Assembly: GCF_010093815.1 (NCBI RefSeq)
Contig: NW_022985561.1
Location: 996,045 to 1,060,044, forward strand
Source: Pseudovirgaria hyperparasitica
Taxonomy: Eukaryota > Ascomycota > Dothideomycetes > Acrospermales > Acrospermaceae
Reading direction: 5' to 3'
Length of the DNA: 64,000 nucleotides
The notes beneath the pieces are model-generated. The model was not told the DNA's origin, did no database searches, and was given only the letters and a program-made list of their open reading frames with translations. The position numbers and the translations under genes are program-made. Positions within the stretch are counted from its first letter, which is position 1, and the number at the start of each line of letters is the position of its first letter. Of the stretch, positions 22,401 to 31,977 are shown one piece after another.

Positions 22401-23312
22401 GCCCACACCCGCAAACGCGTCGCATGCATCGGCGACGGCGGCAACGACGTGAGCATGATCCAAGCAGCAGATGTCGGCGTCGGTATCGTCGGCAAAGAAG
22501 GTCGCCAGGCCTCCCTCGCCGCCGACTTCAGCATCACCCAGTTCGCACACCTCACCAAGCTCCTCGTCTGGCACGGCAGAAACAGCTACAAACGCTCCGC
22601 CAAGCTCTCCCAGTTCGTCATGCACCGCGGCCTCGTCGTCTCCGTGTGCCAGACGCTCTACAGCATCGCCTCCCGCTTCGCGCCCAACGCGCTCTACCGC
22701 GACTGGCTGCTCGTCGGCTACGCAACCGTCTACACGATGATGCCCGTCTTCAGCCTCACGCTCGACCGCGACGTCGACGAGTCCCTCGCCACCCTCTACC
22801 CAGAACTCTACAAGGAACTCACCGCCGGCCGTTCGCTCTCCTACAAGACCTTCTTCGTCTGGGTCCTCATCAGCACCTACCAGGGCGCCATGATCCAAGG
22901 CCTCAGCCAGATCCTCGTCGGCGTCGGCGCCTCCAAAATCTCCTCTGTTGTCGACTCGGACGACGGCGGAAACAGCGGCGGCGGCGCCGTCACGCAAGCA
23001 CAGGACCTCACCTTCCGCCGCATGGTCTCCCTCTCCTTCACCGTCCTCATCGTCAACGAACTCGTCATGGTTGCGGCTGAGATCACGACCTGGCACCCGG
23101 CCATGATCTTCAGTATTCTCGGCACTGCCGCGCTGTATTTTGGCTCCGTCCCCTTTCTGGGCGAGTACTACGATTTGAGGTTTTTTGTTAGCGTCGGCTT
23201 CTTGTGGAGGGCGCTGCTGGTGGCGTGTGTGAGCTTGGTGCCGGTGTATGCGGCGAAGATTGTGGGGAGGACGTTGCGGCCGCCGAATTATCGCAAGGTT
23301 CGCGGTGTGTGA
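19371..23312 (+). CDS. NEO1: P4-type ATPase (phospholipid flippase) NEO1
   Basis: Single exon, 1313 aa. It moves phospholipids to the cytosolic leaflet of Golgi and endosomal membranes. After ~180 acidic, disordered residues the P4 start KYTPWSFLPRTLYNEFSFF leads into the first membrane helices. Then come the actuator loop with RTDQLDGETDWKLR (~404), the phosphorylation motif LLSDKTGTLTQNE (~620), WMLTGDK (~912) and the hinge GDGGNDVSMIQAADVG (~1020). Six C-terminal membrane segments follow. The branch is Neo1/ATP9 rather than Drs2/Dnf, as shown by KYTPWSFLPRTLYNEF, the short C-terminus and lack of a Cdc50-type tail. The last third is much more G/C-rich at third positions than the first two thirds. 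Confidence 0.95.
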   Translation: MSPPPSYHQPNAPDSPGDDSDSDIALDLDELDPAPATESSPAPRQSTDFHNRPIRLQKFRTGWGRRNRNKPVGTAQEEEDLRGLLTDHVSRPGHNADNASIDTTGEDDAPLLPTHNTRVRDRPTESGLAKLGTRLRLPSFKSNDPLAIGGQDEEDEPAIDHDPASNRTVAVGQVQTSKFPPNAISNAKYTPWSFLPRTLYNEFSFFLNLYFLLVALSQIIPALRIGYLSTYIAPLAFVVSITIGKEAYDDICRRRRDSEANSEPYEVLRFEDYGMADGTSKEKKRKMRKTRGREDASNLSRLSGENEDANSRPTCSVREITKASKDLKVGDIVKMGKDQRVPADMVLLKAYSGDGNQSVESTVSPSPAAVPLIDMDEQGLNRATTTPNVPRAIVEPNGEAFIRTDQLDGETDWKLRLTTPISQSLDIREYTRLRITAGKPDKRVNDFVGTLELTPKSSSEYDAVEGTSSLIQAVALTIDNTAWANTVLASNCTVLAVVVYTGAQTRQALSTSPSRSKTGLLENELNSLTKILALLTLTLSFLLVALQKFEPKDKHVWYISVMRFLILFSTIVPVSLRVNLDLGKSVYARLIEKDQGIPGTVVRTSTIPEDLGRIEYLLSDKTGTLTQNEMEMKKIHVGTVSYANEAMDEVSSYVRQGLVGPNTEQGVLVTPATVSTGPSTASTRARREISARVRDVVLALALCHNVTPTNEEEAGKTVTTYQASSPDEIAIVRWTEAVGVRLLQRDRQSMVLQSVDTGNVLVRVKILNVFPFTSEGKRMGIVVKFLEGTESDARDGGEIWFYQKGADTVMTSIVAANDWLDEETANMAREGLRTLVVGRKKLSQETFNDFATQYTQASISLQSREMAMSRVVSRFLESNLELLGVTGVEDKLQRDVKPSLELLRNAGIKIWMLTGDKVETARCVAVSSKLVARGQYVHTIAKLERKDAALDALEFLASKPDACLLIDGESLALMLTHFRTQFITAAVALPTVVACRCSPTQKADVAILIRAHTRKRVACIGDGGNDVSMIQAADVGVGIVGKEGRQASLAADFSITQFAHLTKLLVWHGRNSYKRSAKLSQFVMHRGLVVSVCQTLYSIASRFAPNALYRDWLLVGYATVYTMMPVFSLTLDRDVDESLATLYPELYKELTAGRSLSYKTFFVWVLISTYQGAMIQGLSQILVGVGASKISSVVDSDDGGNSGGGAVTQAQDLTFRRMVSLSFTVLIVNELVMVAAEITTWHPAMIFSILGTAALYFGSVPFLGEYYDLRFFVSVGFLWRALLVACVSLVPVYAAKIVGRTLRPPNYRKVRGV

Positions 23313-24036
23313 GAGGGCGGAAGATGGACTTTGGAGGGGGGGGGGAATTCATGGGTGCATTTTGGGTGGCGTTGTGTGTTTGGGAGCGAGTTTGTTTTGC
23401 TTCGCTGCTTGTTGCGTGTGTATATATATCTTTGAATGAATGAGATGTGCAGTCTTGAGATGTTGGGTTGCGTGGATGCGTTTCAATGTGGAGAGAGAGA
23501 GAGAGCGCGATGTTCGGCCGCTGGAATATTGATTGATGTACGCTGGCTGACATACCCGCACATGACAAGACACCGTGCTATGGCATTCATTAAACGTTCA
23601 GATATCTCTGAACGGCCACTCATCATACACACATAAAACTTCGAAGCACCAGTCTCTTACACGCAATAAATATTTGTCCATCTCCATTGAATGTAATGGT
23701 CGAGAACATTTCAATTCGGAATCTCTCTTGTTGTTTGTTTGTGTTTCTTCTACTAATATACAAGTCCGTTGTTCCAATGTACCGTTATACAAAAGACGTG
23801 TCGCCCTTGATGCCCACAACCAAAGCAAAGGGTGGGAGGGGGTGTTTCCCGGATGAGAAAAGATATGATATCCAGCCCGTCTCTAGATAAGAATATGGAG
23901 GGGTTTCATAAAAGCGTTTGTCCAAAATTTGGATTTGGTGCGCCGTGCTAATGCGGTTTTGTTGGTCTATAGATAGGATGGGTTGTGTTGCCGTCTAGGC
24001 TGATTGATTGGTAGTCGAGAATGAGAGTTCCGTCCA
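23313..24036. other. Intergenic, converging 3' ends
   Basis: 3' regions of NEO1 and the glycosyltransferase. It contains a 9-G run (23337-23345) and a GA microsatellite (23490-23505). Open frames here look random. Confidence 0.6.
23490..23505. repeat. GA dinucleotide microsatellite
   Basis: Eight GA units downstream of NEO1. Confidence 0.8.
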
Positions 24037-25362
24037 TCAGGCCGTCTTGTCGACCATCTTACTTCCAACAAACTTCTTGTCCTGCAAGTCCTCGACCAGA
24101 TCGTTGTAGTTGTCCATGTAGTGCTTGTGGATGCGCGGCGCCCACATGCGCATGACATTATGCGCAAACATATCCTTCGTCAGCTCCTTGTGCATCCAGT
24201 GGTGACGCAGGAAGACGCCCTTGCAATGCGAGTCCGGGTCCTGCTCTGGATACCCATTCGCCTCGGCACAGGGGAGGATCTTGATTTCGTCCTTGTATTC
24301 GTACACGACGTAGTTTGAGAAGGCGCTCTGTTCGCGCAGCCTTGTCTGCTTCCACTTTGCGCAGCCGGGGTAGTGGGATTCCTCGGGGCACTCGGCCCAT
24401 GCACGGTAAATCTCGTGGGTTTTGGGAATGTTGTTGACGATCATGAAGCCCGAGTTCTGACCCGGGTTGCCCTTCTCGTCCTTGTCGCGTTCTAGGAGGG
24501 ACTCGGAGGCGATTGCGATGGAATAGTTTGAGGTTATTTGCCAGTAGTTCATCAGCCACTCGATTGGAACTTCTGGGTTTGCCATGATGGCGTCGCTGTC
24601 GTAGAAGACGACGTAGTCGTGGTTCTTGAGTGCATATTCCATCATCAAGACCTTGCCCCAGGCATCGTGTCGGTCCTCATATCTGGGGGCTCGGAGCATC
24701 AAATAATCGTAGCCGTGGATGACAGCTAAAGCTCGAGTATCAGCAAATTGTTCATATTCAGGAGGGTGCTGTGTCAAAGACGCCACTCACAATACATGTA
24801 GTGTCCAATGATTCCGGCTGAAAGATGCTTGACCGTATTCCAATCCCATTCCTTCTTTGTGTTGAAGAGTTCGCCTTCTCCATCATACGGCCTTGTGTCG
24901 ACATCCAAAATGAGTAGACGCTTTCCAAGCTTCTCCTTGATGAACGGCTCCGCAGGCAGTTTGTGTAAGTCTCCATCCTGATCAACAAATTCGGGCGCAG
25001 TAATGTCCAGCTTCTGCGGCTCCCACAGCTGCCGAATGAGCTCGTCGAATGGAAGGGTCGGGTGGGGTGTGTCCACAGCGCCGTTGTTCGGACTTGGTAC
25101 CTGACCAGCTGGGATAGGCGTATTAGACTGCGTAGAATGGCTATGAAGAATTAGGACAAAGCATTCGACAAGCGGCAGTTAGCCATGTATCAACACACCT
25201 ATCGGGTATAATGCCGCCTACGAAGACGGAGCCAAAGAAGAGATATATGACGACTAAGAATGTGGCAACCATTCCGAAGGTCCATGATTTACGCCATCTG
25301 CTGAAGATGGTGGCCATGCTGGATTGGCCTCCAAGTAAGGTATATCGGTGCTCTGCGAACAT
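24037..25362 (-). CDS. Type II membrane glycosyltransferase, GT34-like
   Basis: Exons on the minus strand are 25199-25362, 24791-25140 and 24037-24725, giving 400 aa; both introns (58 and 65 bases) keep the frame. ATG at 25362 (MFAEHRYTLLGG). A short basic cytosolic tail is followed by one signal anchor (FGMVATFLVVIYLFFGSVFVG, ~residues 28-48), then a Golgi-lumen catalytic domain. The segment IHGYDYLMLRAP, a W-K pair and the metal-binding YDSDAIMANP (a DxD motif) fit the GMA12/MNN10-type galactosyl/mannosyl transferases. Late motifs are GQNSGFMIVNN and GVFLRHHWMHKEL. Family GT34 is the best fit. A related nucleotide-sugar transferase family is possible, and donor sugar is unknown. Confidence 0.75.
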
Positions 25363-27672
25363 GGTGAAGGAGTGTGAAGGGTGAAGGGTGAACGGGTGCA
25401 AAGATGGCAAGGCCACCCCTTAGCTGTCAATGCGACGTGAAAGTAGTTGTGATCAGACTCAGGTCGGGACGAGGTCGCACAAGGAAAGCAACAGAAGCAA
25501 GGCTGTCTTATTCAAGCATAGTAGTATGAATGGTCCAGGAAGTGATCGGCGAGGATGCGGTAATTAGAAGTGGAAGGGTGGGATGGTCGTTACCGGCAGA
25601 GTGATGTTAGGGTTGAAGACGGACTTGAATGGCAACGAAAGACAAAGGGGGAAAAAGGGTTGTACGTGAGCGGCGTCAGGGCTGTGCGACGCAGGACAGT
25701 CGGAACAATCATATATTATTATTAACAAGTCAGTGGTGGAGTGGCGTCAAGTAGTGCGGCAACATGTAGATCTTGTTTCGAGTGTTGGTTCACACTCCAT
25801 TCCAGACATATCCCTGCCCATCAAACACACGGATGCTTGGTTTCGCTGAATAAGTACCATTGTAGTGGGCACTGGGCAGCTAGAACGGGGCGTGTGCAGC
25901 GGAATGGCGGCTAGATGAACTGCGCCCGGGCGCCGATGTGGGCAGTTTCGGGGGGGCTTTGTTGCTTGTTTTGCTTGGTGCTGCGGCGGATGGTGGATCG
26001 CGGATTACTACTATGGAATTAGCTGCTCCTCTAGTCCTACTGTACCTCCTTGTTCTTGTGTAGGCGCCCACTACCCACTACTGGCTGGCCTGTTATTAGG
26101 CTGCGCTACCTGCTGCTGGGTCCACCTAGGGCCTGCCCGGGCTAAGGAGGCACAGTAGTAAGTAATTATGGTACAGTACAGTCACGCTCACTCATCGTCG
26201 CGCTGGTCAAGTAAGTTCAACCTTCGTTCGCGGCTTCGACCAGAATCCTGGTGAAGGTTTGCCATACTGTACTCCCTTGGTCGCCGTAAGCCGTAAGTCG
26301 ACTCTATGCCCGTCGTGGCCCGCAAAATAAGCATCCAACACCATGGCATCCACACCGGACGACGACCCACGGCGAAGGGTTAAGAATAGAGGCACAGCCA
26401 TACGTATATATATATACATACATGCCTGTACCTAGCATTCAAAATTATAGCCCCGGTCGAACGCAAGTATCCTAGCATACCATAACACATGATGTATCCA
26501 CTTTCCTTCCTCTCCTCCTCAGCAGGGCGCAGTCGCTCGTCCAAAGTCTCGTTGTTACACTGTCAGTATCGTCTTCGCCCTTCATACACATCAAGTAGAG
26601 AGAGCCCAGGCGCTGCCCAGAAACTTTACGATAAGCCTTTTTGCCCGCTGGCCTCGACTGTTCTTCTACAGCATATTCTAGAATCCCGGTCGGCTGCGGG
26701 AGCTCGCGGAACTATTATGCTCGTCTGGAATCTACCGTGGCCGGCCAGACGACACAGCGCATGATATCACACTTCTCCTGAACCATCACAATCTCCCGGT
26801 CGCCTACATCGTATAAATCGCTATCCACATCCATCATCGTCATTGGCTTTTTTATTCAAGGCCCATATCTCTCTGCACTTGCAGCGAAACTCGTATCCAC
26901 TAATCGTCAAGCACACCACCTCATGCTCATGCTCATTGCGAAACAGCAGTCACATTTACTATATGAATTCCGTTCTCACGCGCGCGCTTCTGCTGTGTTA
27001 CCACCCCCCAGCCTCATCCTTCAGCACCGCACACAACATCTGCCTACTAACATCCCAATCGCCTTACAAAGACTGCATTAGCGTGACGACAGCATCGCGA
27101 CGACTTCCTCAACGGCATGTCCGACATGGCGCCTACTATTTGCTAGGCAGTGGTACCACCCGTCACCTTGGGTCCTCGGGCAGGTGGTGGCGCGTAATAT
27201 CACTGCGTCTAGACCCCTAAATCTTCTCCTCTGTGCACATGCCGTGGAGTCTTTCCGAACTTTGTTTTCCCCATTGTTCGGATGTATGAGAAGTTTTTAT
27301 TTCCATAATATCTACTGTATCGCATCTCTCAGTAAGCGACTGTATGATTAGAACATATTAAGGAGATGGTAGCGCTGCATTGCTCGCGCTGTTGCGCCCT
27401 GAGTTTGTAGGTGTCGAATGCCGTTCGCACATTGGCGCCTCAATGGATGGCATTCACACGATGGTAGGTTGATCGCCATGTTCATCTTTCAAGGCACTTT
27501 TCTCCTCCTCGTTCCAGCTTCTTGTCAACGGTCCGATCAGAGCATTTCGTTCCGCTGTCGACAAATCAGTTCCCGTGGTAGTCTATCCATGCACGTTGTG
27601 TTACTGTATGCGACTACAAGGAGCTGGCCTACCCTTCCCATATCGTCGTGCCTTCTCATGAGATCTTGGCGA
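25363..27672. other. Long intergenic stretch (2.3 kb)
   Basis: No supported gene. The first few hundred bases are the glycosyltransferase promoter. 25.85-26.15 kb is locally G/C-rich. A TA microsatellite lies at 26405-26416. The open frames have no recognisable protein character. Confidence 0.55.
26405..26416. repeat. TA microsatellite
   Basis: Six TA units in intergenic DNA. Confidence 0.75.
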
Positions 27673-28180
27673 TTACTCTTTCTTGAGGTCACGATATCCG
27701 TCCTTAAAGTCGCCGTACTCTTTCTTGACGTCCTCATACTCTTCTCTGAGCTCATCAAGCACGTCCAAGCGTCCATCTTCCAACGCGCTCACAGCTCGAT
27801 GTAAAGTAGCCACAAGCCATTCCCAAATGCTCTACTTCTTTCTTCATCTCTCTAGCCGTTAGAAGAAGCCACTGGCTATGATAACAACCAGCACGTCAAT
27901 GTTCATCAAGCTGAATCACATGCTGCTGCAACATCTTGACACAAGCCGAAAGTGCAACAATGATCTTCGGAACATATATCTATCTCTGTGCTTAACCTCA
28001 GACAATAGAAATCGTGTCACAAATGGTCTACATGGCTGTGCTGGAGTCCACTCTTCTTGAAGTGTTGTAAGTCAAGTAGGCAAATTCAGGCCCGATTCGA
28101 TCATTCTGCGAATCTTTGCTCACATGCTCCGCTGTAGTTATTGCAACTATGACGCTGGAAGCAACACTGAGACCATCCAT
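27673..28180 (-). pseudogene. Decayed fungal STAND/NLR N-terminal-domain gene
   Basis: Minus strand from ATG 28180. MDGLSVASSVIVAITTAEH matches the usual opening of the fungal STAND N-terminal domain (Fungal_N, MDxLSVxASVIAV...), and ends at a good donor (GTGAGC, 28118-28123). After a possible TAG acceptor, one frame reads TICDTISIV, then IYVPKIIVALSACVKML, then WLLLTAREMKKEVEHLG. It is interrupted by TGA, TAA, TAG and TGA codons, each one C-to-T change from CGA, CAA or CAG. A frame change near 27.8 kb leads to EWLVATLHRAVSALEDG and a Lys/Glu coiled-coil tail ending at TAA 27673-27675. The length (~150 codons) covers only the N-terminal helical domain; no NACHT or repeat domain is present. 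A live gene with several tiny exons is the alternative. Confidence 0.45.
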
Positions 28181-28745
28181 TTCTGCTGAAAGAGAATCTC
28201 GAAGGAGATTCTTATCAGTGGACAGCAACTAGTAGGTCACCTACGGCTGATGACTACCACCCAGCTGAAAGAGAAGATGGACATATGGACACGGTCATGT
28301 GATGTGGTTGATATCATGCTATAGAAAGTCGTCATTTGTGGCCTTCAGTTTCAAGAATGAGGCAAGAATGGGATACAGATGCACAGGCCTGAGATCCGGA
28401 TCAGCGGTAGGCTATCCAAAGAATTTAAGCGTTCGTGTTGGTCGGCAGGACGAACGCTGGCTCACATAGAGCGCAACATGCATGTGAGACGAGGCCGATC
28501 AACAGCTAATGAAATCTCATATAACACCTTCTAGTTACAGGAAACCCTGGCCAGCAAATCCCCCAACCCCCAAAAGTCAAACTCCAGAATACGCACCATG
28601 AGACTCCATAATGGGTATCTCCGAGAGACAGTGTAACGCCCTGCCACCAACATGGGAATCCAAGACCATGCTTGTCTCGAGACCTTGCCCAAGGTCAATG
28701 AGAAGCTGCTCCACCTGCCACTTGCGCCGGACTAGGCTCGGACGG
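28181..28745. other. Intergenic, no gene seen
   Basis: Spacer between the deoxyribosyltransferase-like gene and the decayed STAND-domain gene, both on the minus strand. Nothing else is recognised. Confidence 0.55.
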
Positions 28746-29621
28746 CTACTTCAGGGTGCCATTGTTGATCTTGGATATCGTGTTGATGACAGCAATGTTG
28801 GAGGCAGTTATGTTCTTGTTCATCCTTTCTACCTCCTCGCTGGCTTCGGCGATAGCTTTGGCCTGTGTCTGAACGACTGACTTGTACGGCTCCGGCAGTG
28901 TCGCGATCGCCGCGTCCATGAGCGGTACAAAGGGGAAATCGCGGTCCGGCTCCTTGTCTAATCCCTTGTTGAAGGCAGACTCCAGCTTCTCCTTAATGAT
29001 CACTTGTCTTTGCGTTTGAGATACCGCACCAGCAGAACTTTCAGAAGGCTTAGGAGCAAGTCTCTCCAGGATATCAAGAATGGTGTTCTCGAACAGCGTC
29101 CAGTGTGAGACATGGGCAACACCCTTGCGCTTGCATACGATGCGGACATTGTCGAAGCGGTAGAATTCCTTGGAGCAGCGGACCAAGATCTTCTTTGACT
29201 CTGCGAAGATGCCAAGCTCGAGCAGGGAGATGGGCGATTTGGACTTGTCGTGCAGATTCATGACAATCAGATCGACCTTCTCGAGCGCATCGAGCTCCCA
29301 GTCAACCTGGCTCTGGAGGTCAAAAGCTGCTTTCTTCTTCTGCCTGAGGTCAAACTCCTCCTTAGTCTCGTCAGCCCTCTGCTTTTCGTCCACTTTGTTC
29401 ACCCAGAACTCGGTACGAGGGGTGAGAATGTGAATCATCCGATTCGGGTGTTTCTTGAAGATTTGATCTGTGAGGTACCCTTGCCAATCTGGAGCGCTTC
29501 CCATATCGATGGTACCAGCAAGGAATATCTTGAAAGAACGATCATCGTAGTGCGGCTTATCAAAGGCTGCAGTCACCTTGTGGAGCTTGTTGCCGCCATA
29601 GTTGTCCGTGGTTTCTGCCAT
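28746..29621 (-). CDS. Nucleoside 2-deoxyribosyltransferase-like protein
   Basis: Single exon, 291 aa, ATG at 29621. Residues ~30-165 match the Rossmann-like nucleoside deoxyribosyltransferase fold (Nuc_deoxyri_tr2 type). Motifs are FLAGTIDMGSAPDWQ, ILTPRTEFW, DWELDALEKVDLIVMNL with the acidic pair expected around the active site, and SPISLLELGIFAESKKILV carrying the conserved LELG glutamate. FLAGTIDMG and LLELG are the strongest diagnostics. The C-terminal ~110 residues are helical and charged, without a known domain. Such enzymes cleave N-glycosidic bonds of (deoxy)nucleosides; related 'DRHyd' domains act as effectors in some immunity systems. The actual substrate here is unknown. Confidence 0.8.
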   Translation of the reverse strand: MAETTDNYGGNKLHKVTAAFDKPHYDDRSFKIFLAGTIDMGSAPDWQGYLTDQIFKKHPNRMIHILTPRTEFWVNKVDEKQRADETKEEFDLRQKKKAAFDLQSQVDWELDALEKVDLIVMNLHDKSKSPISLLELGIFAESKKILVRCSKEFYRFDNVRIVCKRKGVAHVSHWTLFENTILDILERLAPKPSESSAGAVSQTQRQVIIKEKLESAFNKGLDKEPDRDFPFVPLMDAAIATLPEPYKSVVQTQAKAIAEASEEVERMNKNITASNIAVINTISKINNGTLK

Positions 29622-31032
29622 GTCTGAGCGTGTAGTAGCTTATATAGATGTTGATGAGTGAGCTTATGTTATTGACCTTGAAAGGTGTAATCTGTAGAAG
29701 AGCAATCAATGTATGTATGATGAATCCGAGTAAAGTCGCGCGTGGGTGAGCAGCTATAAGTAGACCGATATTGGACTCTTCCACAGTGCTCCACGTGGTA
29801 AGTGAATGTAGGTGCCTTGCAGGATGTGCCTGACGAGCTAGTATGAGGCTGAGGCGAGACGTGAAAGGGCAGTTTGTGGATCGTGATGGTCGCTGGCGGC
29901 TATGCGAGGGGCACGCGCTTCAAGGTTACAGGGCTGTGTGCGACAGAAGTAATGGATATGTTGATACTGAGTTACAATATCAGGGCAAGAGGCCGCTCTT
30001 ATAAGCCATCAGGGTAAATCCGTTAACAGTGACATGAAGATGGGTGCGGAAGATTGTATACTTTGATTGCCCCGCTAAGGAACACAGAGAGCGGCTGTGC
30101 AGCTATCTACGACTAATTAGGGTTTTCTAGACTCCTACCTGGAATAGACGCAATCGGCCTGTCAGAATCAAGCGCGGATTAGCTAAACTTAAAGCAGGAG
30201 ATGGATGTCTGTGTAACATGAAACACGAGGCATCAAGAACCTGCTGTCCGAGTCTATTGCCGCATTCGGCGGTGCGTTGACTGCTGAAATGATAGTCTTC
30301 TGGACTGCTAGATTGCTGCAATTGCTTCCTAGTCCCACCAACTTCAGGACGAGCAGTCTACAGACTGAATGTTCCGCAGTCCGACATCCATCTATCGACA
30401 AGGAGGATGCCACCTCAGGCAACCACCGTAGGCGCGCGCCATGATTAGTACCTAATGACCGTTGGGAGTGACTAGTGGCAGCCGATTGGAATGCGGAGTG
30501 ACACGATTCACAGTGACCATTCTCTAGGTTAGACATGTTGGAATATACCGCTCTGTAGGAACTATGAACTATGAAGTCAGCCCGCAGGCTGCAGATAATG
30601 TACCCTGTAAGACAACAGCAGAGACAAAGGCGCAGAGTGAGAAGCACAGGCATGTCACCGCCGTGAGAGCGTCATATGAGTCAAGGAGTGAAAGGATTCT
30701 TCCTTCCAATGAATGAACAATGGTAAACCACGGCCCTGTCAACAGGTATGTTATGGCTCCGAGCTTGGGATTCCTTCGCTCTCTTTAAGAGACGCAACAA
30801 TGCCCTGGGAATACCTTAGGTAATTCCTAGGTATGGGCTGATTTTCTGCGCTTAGTCACCTGTCTAATTTCCAATCTAGCCGTCTTTGCCGAGCTATGAA
30901 AGTTCAAATGGCGTCACGACGACGATAGAGGTTCTTGTGTTTATATTAGCTCGCGTGCGCCACTGTAGGTTATGCACTACAACTGATCTCGTCGTCCCCA
31001 ATACTTGCTTCGGTCGATCCTTTGTCATAATT
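29622..31032. other. Intergenic, 1.4 kb, with near-palindrome
   Basis: Divergent promoter space between the deoxyribosyltransferase-like gene and RCF2. A near-perfect inverted repeat, ATACCTTAGG-TAATT-CCTAGGTAT, lies at 30811-30834. A 154-codon minus-strand frame (30189-30653) looks non-coding. Confidence 0.5.
30811..30834. repeat. Near-palindromic inverted repeat
   Basis: Two arms of about 9-10 bases, one base different, around a 5-base centre, ~200 bases upstream of the RCF2 start. It could be a dimeric regulator site or chance. Confidence 0.4.
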
Positions 31033-31977
31033 ATGAAGGTCCTTACAAAGGAAGAGGAGCAGGCTCATTATCGGTATGTATTGCACGTTATGCACGCCCG
31101 GCATCCTGCAGGCGCTGACCCAACGATAGCTCTGTTGTGTCGGGAGGCCTCAAAGGAGCAACATGGGGTCTGGCAGTAGGAGCCGGAGGTGTCTGGGCCG
31201 CGTCACGACGATTCCCCATGTTTCGTCAAGCCACTCTACCGCTGAAAGCATTCCTCGCCATGTCGAGCAGTACGTTCGCTGCCATCATTGAAGCCGATCG
31301 GGCGTCCACTGCGTTCGATATTGCACACAACCCGGATAGACGACGGTATCAGGAAGAACTGCAAGAGCAAGAAGTCGAGTACGAACGTACACACACATTA
31401 CAACAAAAGATCAAAGACTGGGGCCGCGAAAACAGATACCAGATTGTCTTCGGCTCATGGGTCGCTTCAATGGGGGTGGCATTCGGTCTTGTCAGCAGAA
31501 ATCCGTATCTTTCTGGTGCCCAGAAGCTTGTACAAGCGCGTGTGTATGCCCAAGGTCTCACACTCGCCGTCCTCTTTGCCTCTTTTGCAGTCGAGGCCAA
31601 TGATGCAAATAAGGGCAAGGGTCGCTGGGAAACAGTCAAGATCATTGATCCTGAAGATCCCACTCACAAGAGAATGATCGAGAAGAAGGTACATCACGAA
31701 CGATATGAAGGCGAGGATCAATGGATGGGTAAGCAGTTATGAACACCATTTCTTGCGCTATGCTAAATTTTTTTTAACAGAAATGGTCGAGGCTGAAGAA
31801 GCGAGGCTGAAAGAAAGAGAAGAGCAGAAGAAGGCCAAGCAATCAGAGAAAGACACCAAATCAAAAGACAGAAAGGGAAAGAAAGACGAAAAGTCAGATG
31901 CGGAGAAGGAGACAGACAATAGCAACGTGAATGGCGACAAGAGTCAAAAAAGAGGCGAGACCGGCAAGTCAGAATAA
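31033..31977 (+). CDS. RCF2: Respiratory supercomplex factor 2 (HIG1 domain)
   Basis: Inner-membrane protein that helps assemble and regulate complex III-IV supercomplexes. Exons 31033-31073, 31130-31728 and 31781-31977, 278 aa; both introns are consensus and in phase. The N-terminal part has SVVSGGLKGATWGLAVGAGGVWAASRRFP, a first membrane-associated segment. The HIG1 domain spans ~residues 145-200: RYQIVFGSWVASMGVAFGLV, the Q/R-rich loop SGAQKLVQARVYAQG, and LTLAVLFASFAVEAND. The third exon is a highly charged K/E/D/S tail, much longer than in yeast Rcf2, which suggests a matrix or intermembrane-space tail of low complexity. Confidence 0.9.

Noticed and set aside
22260-23096. 278-codon minus-strand frame inside NEO1
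   Set aside because: Shadow frame produced by the strong C/G-ending codon bias on the coding strand; Asp/Glu/Gly-rich repeats.
30189-30653. 154-codon minus-strand frame with hydrophobic N-terminus
   Set aside because: Cys/Leu/Ser-rich start looks like a chance signal peptide; no domain and low-quality codon pattern.
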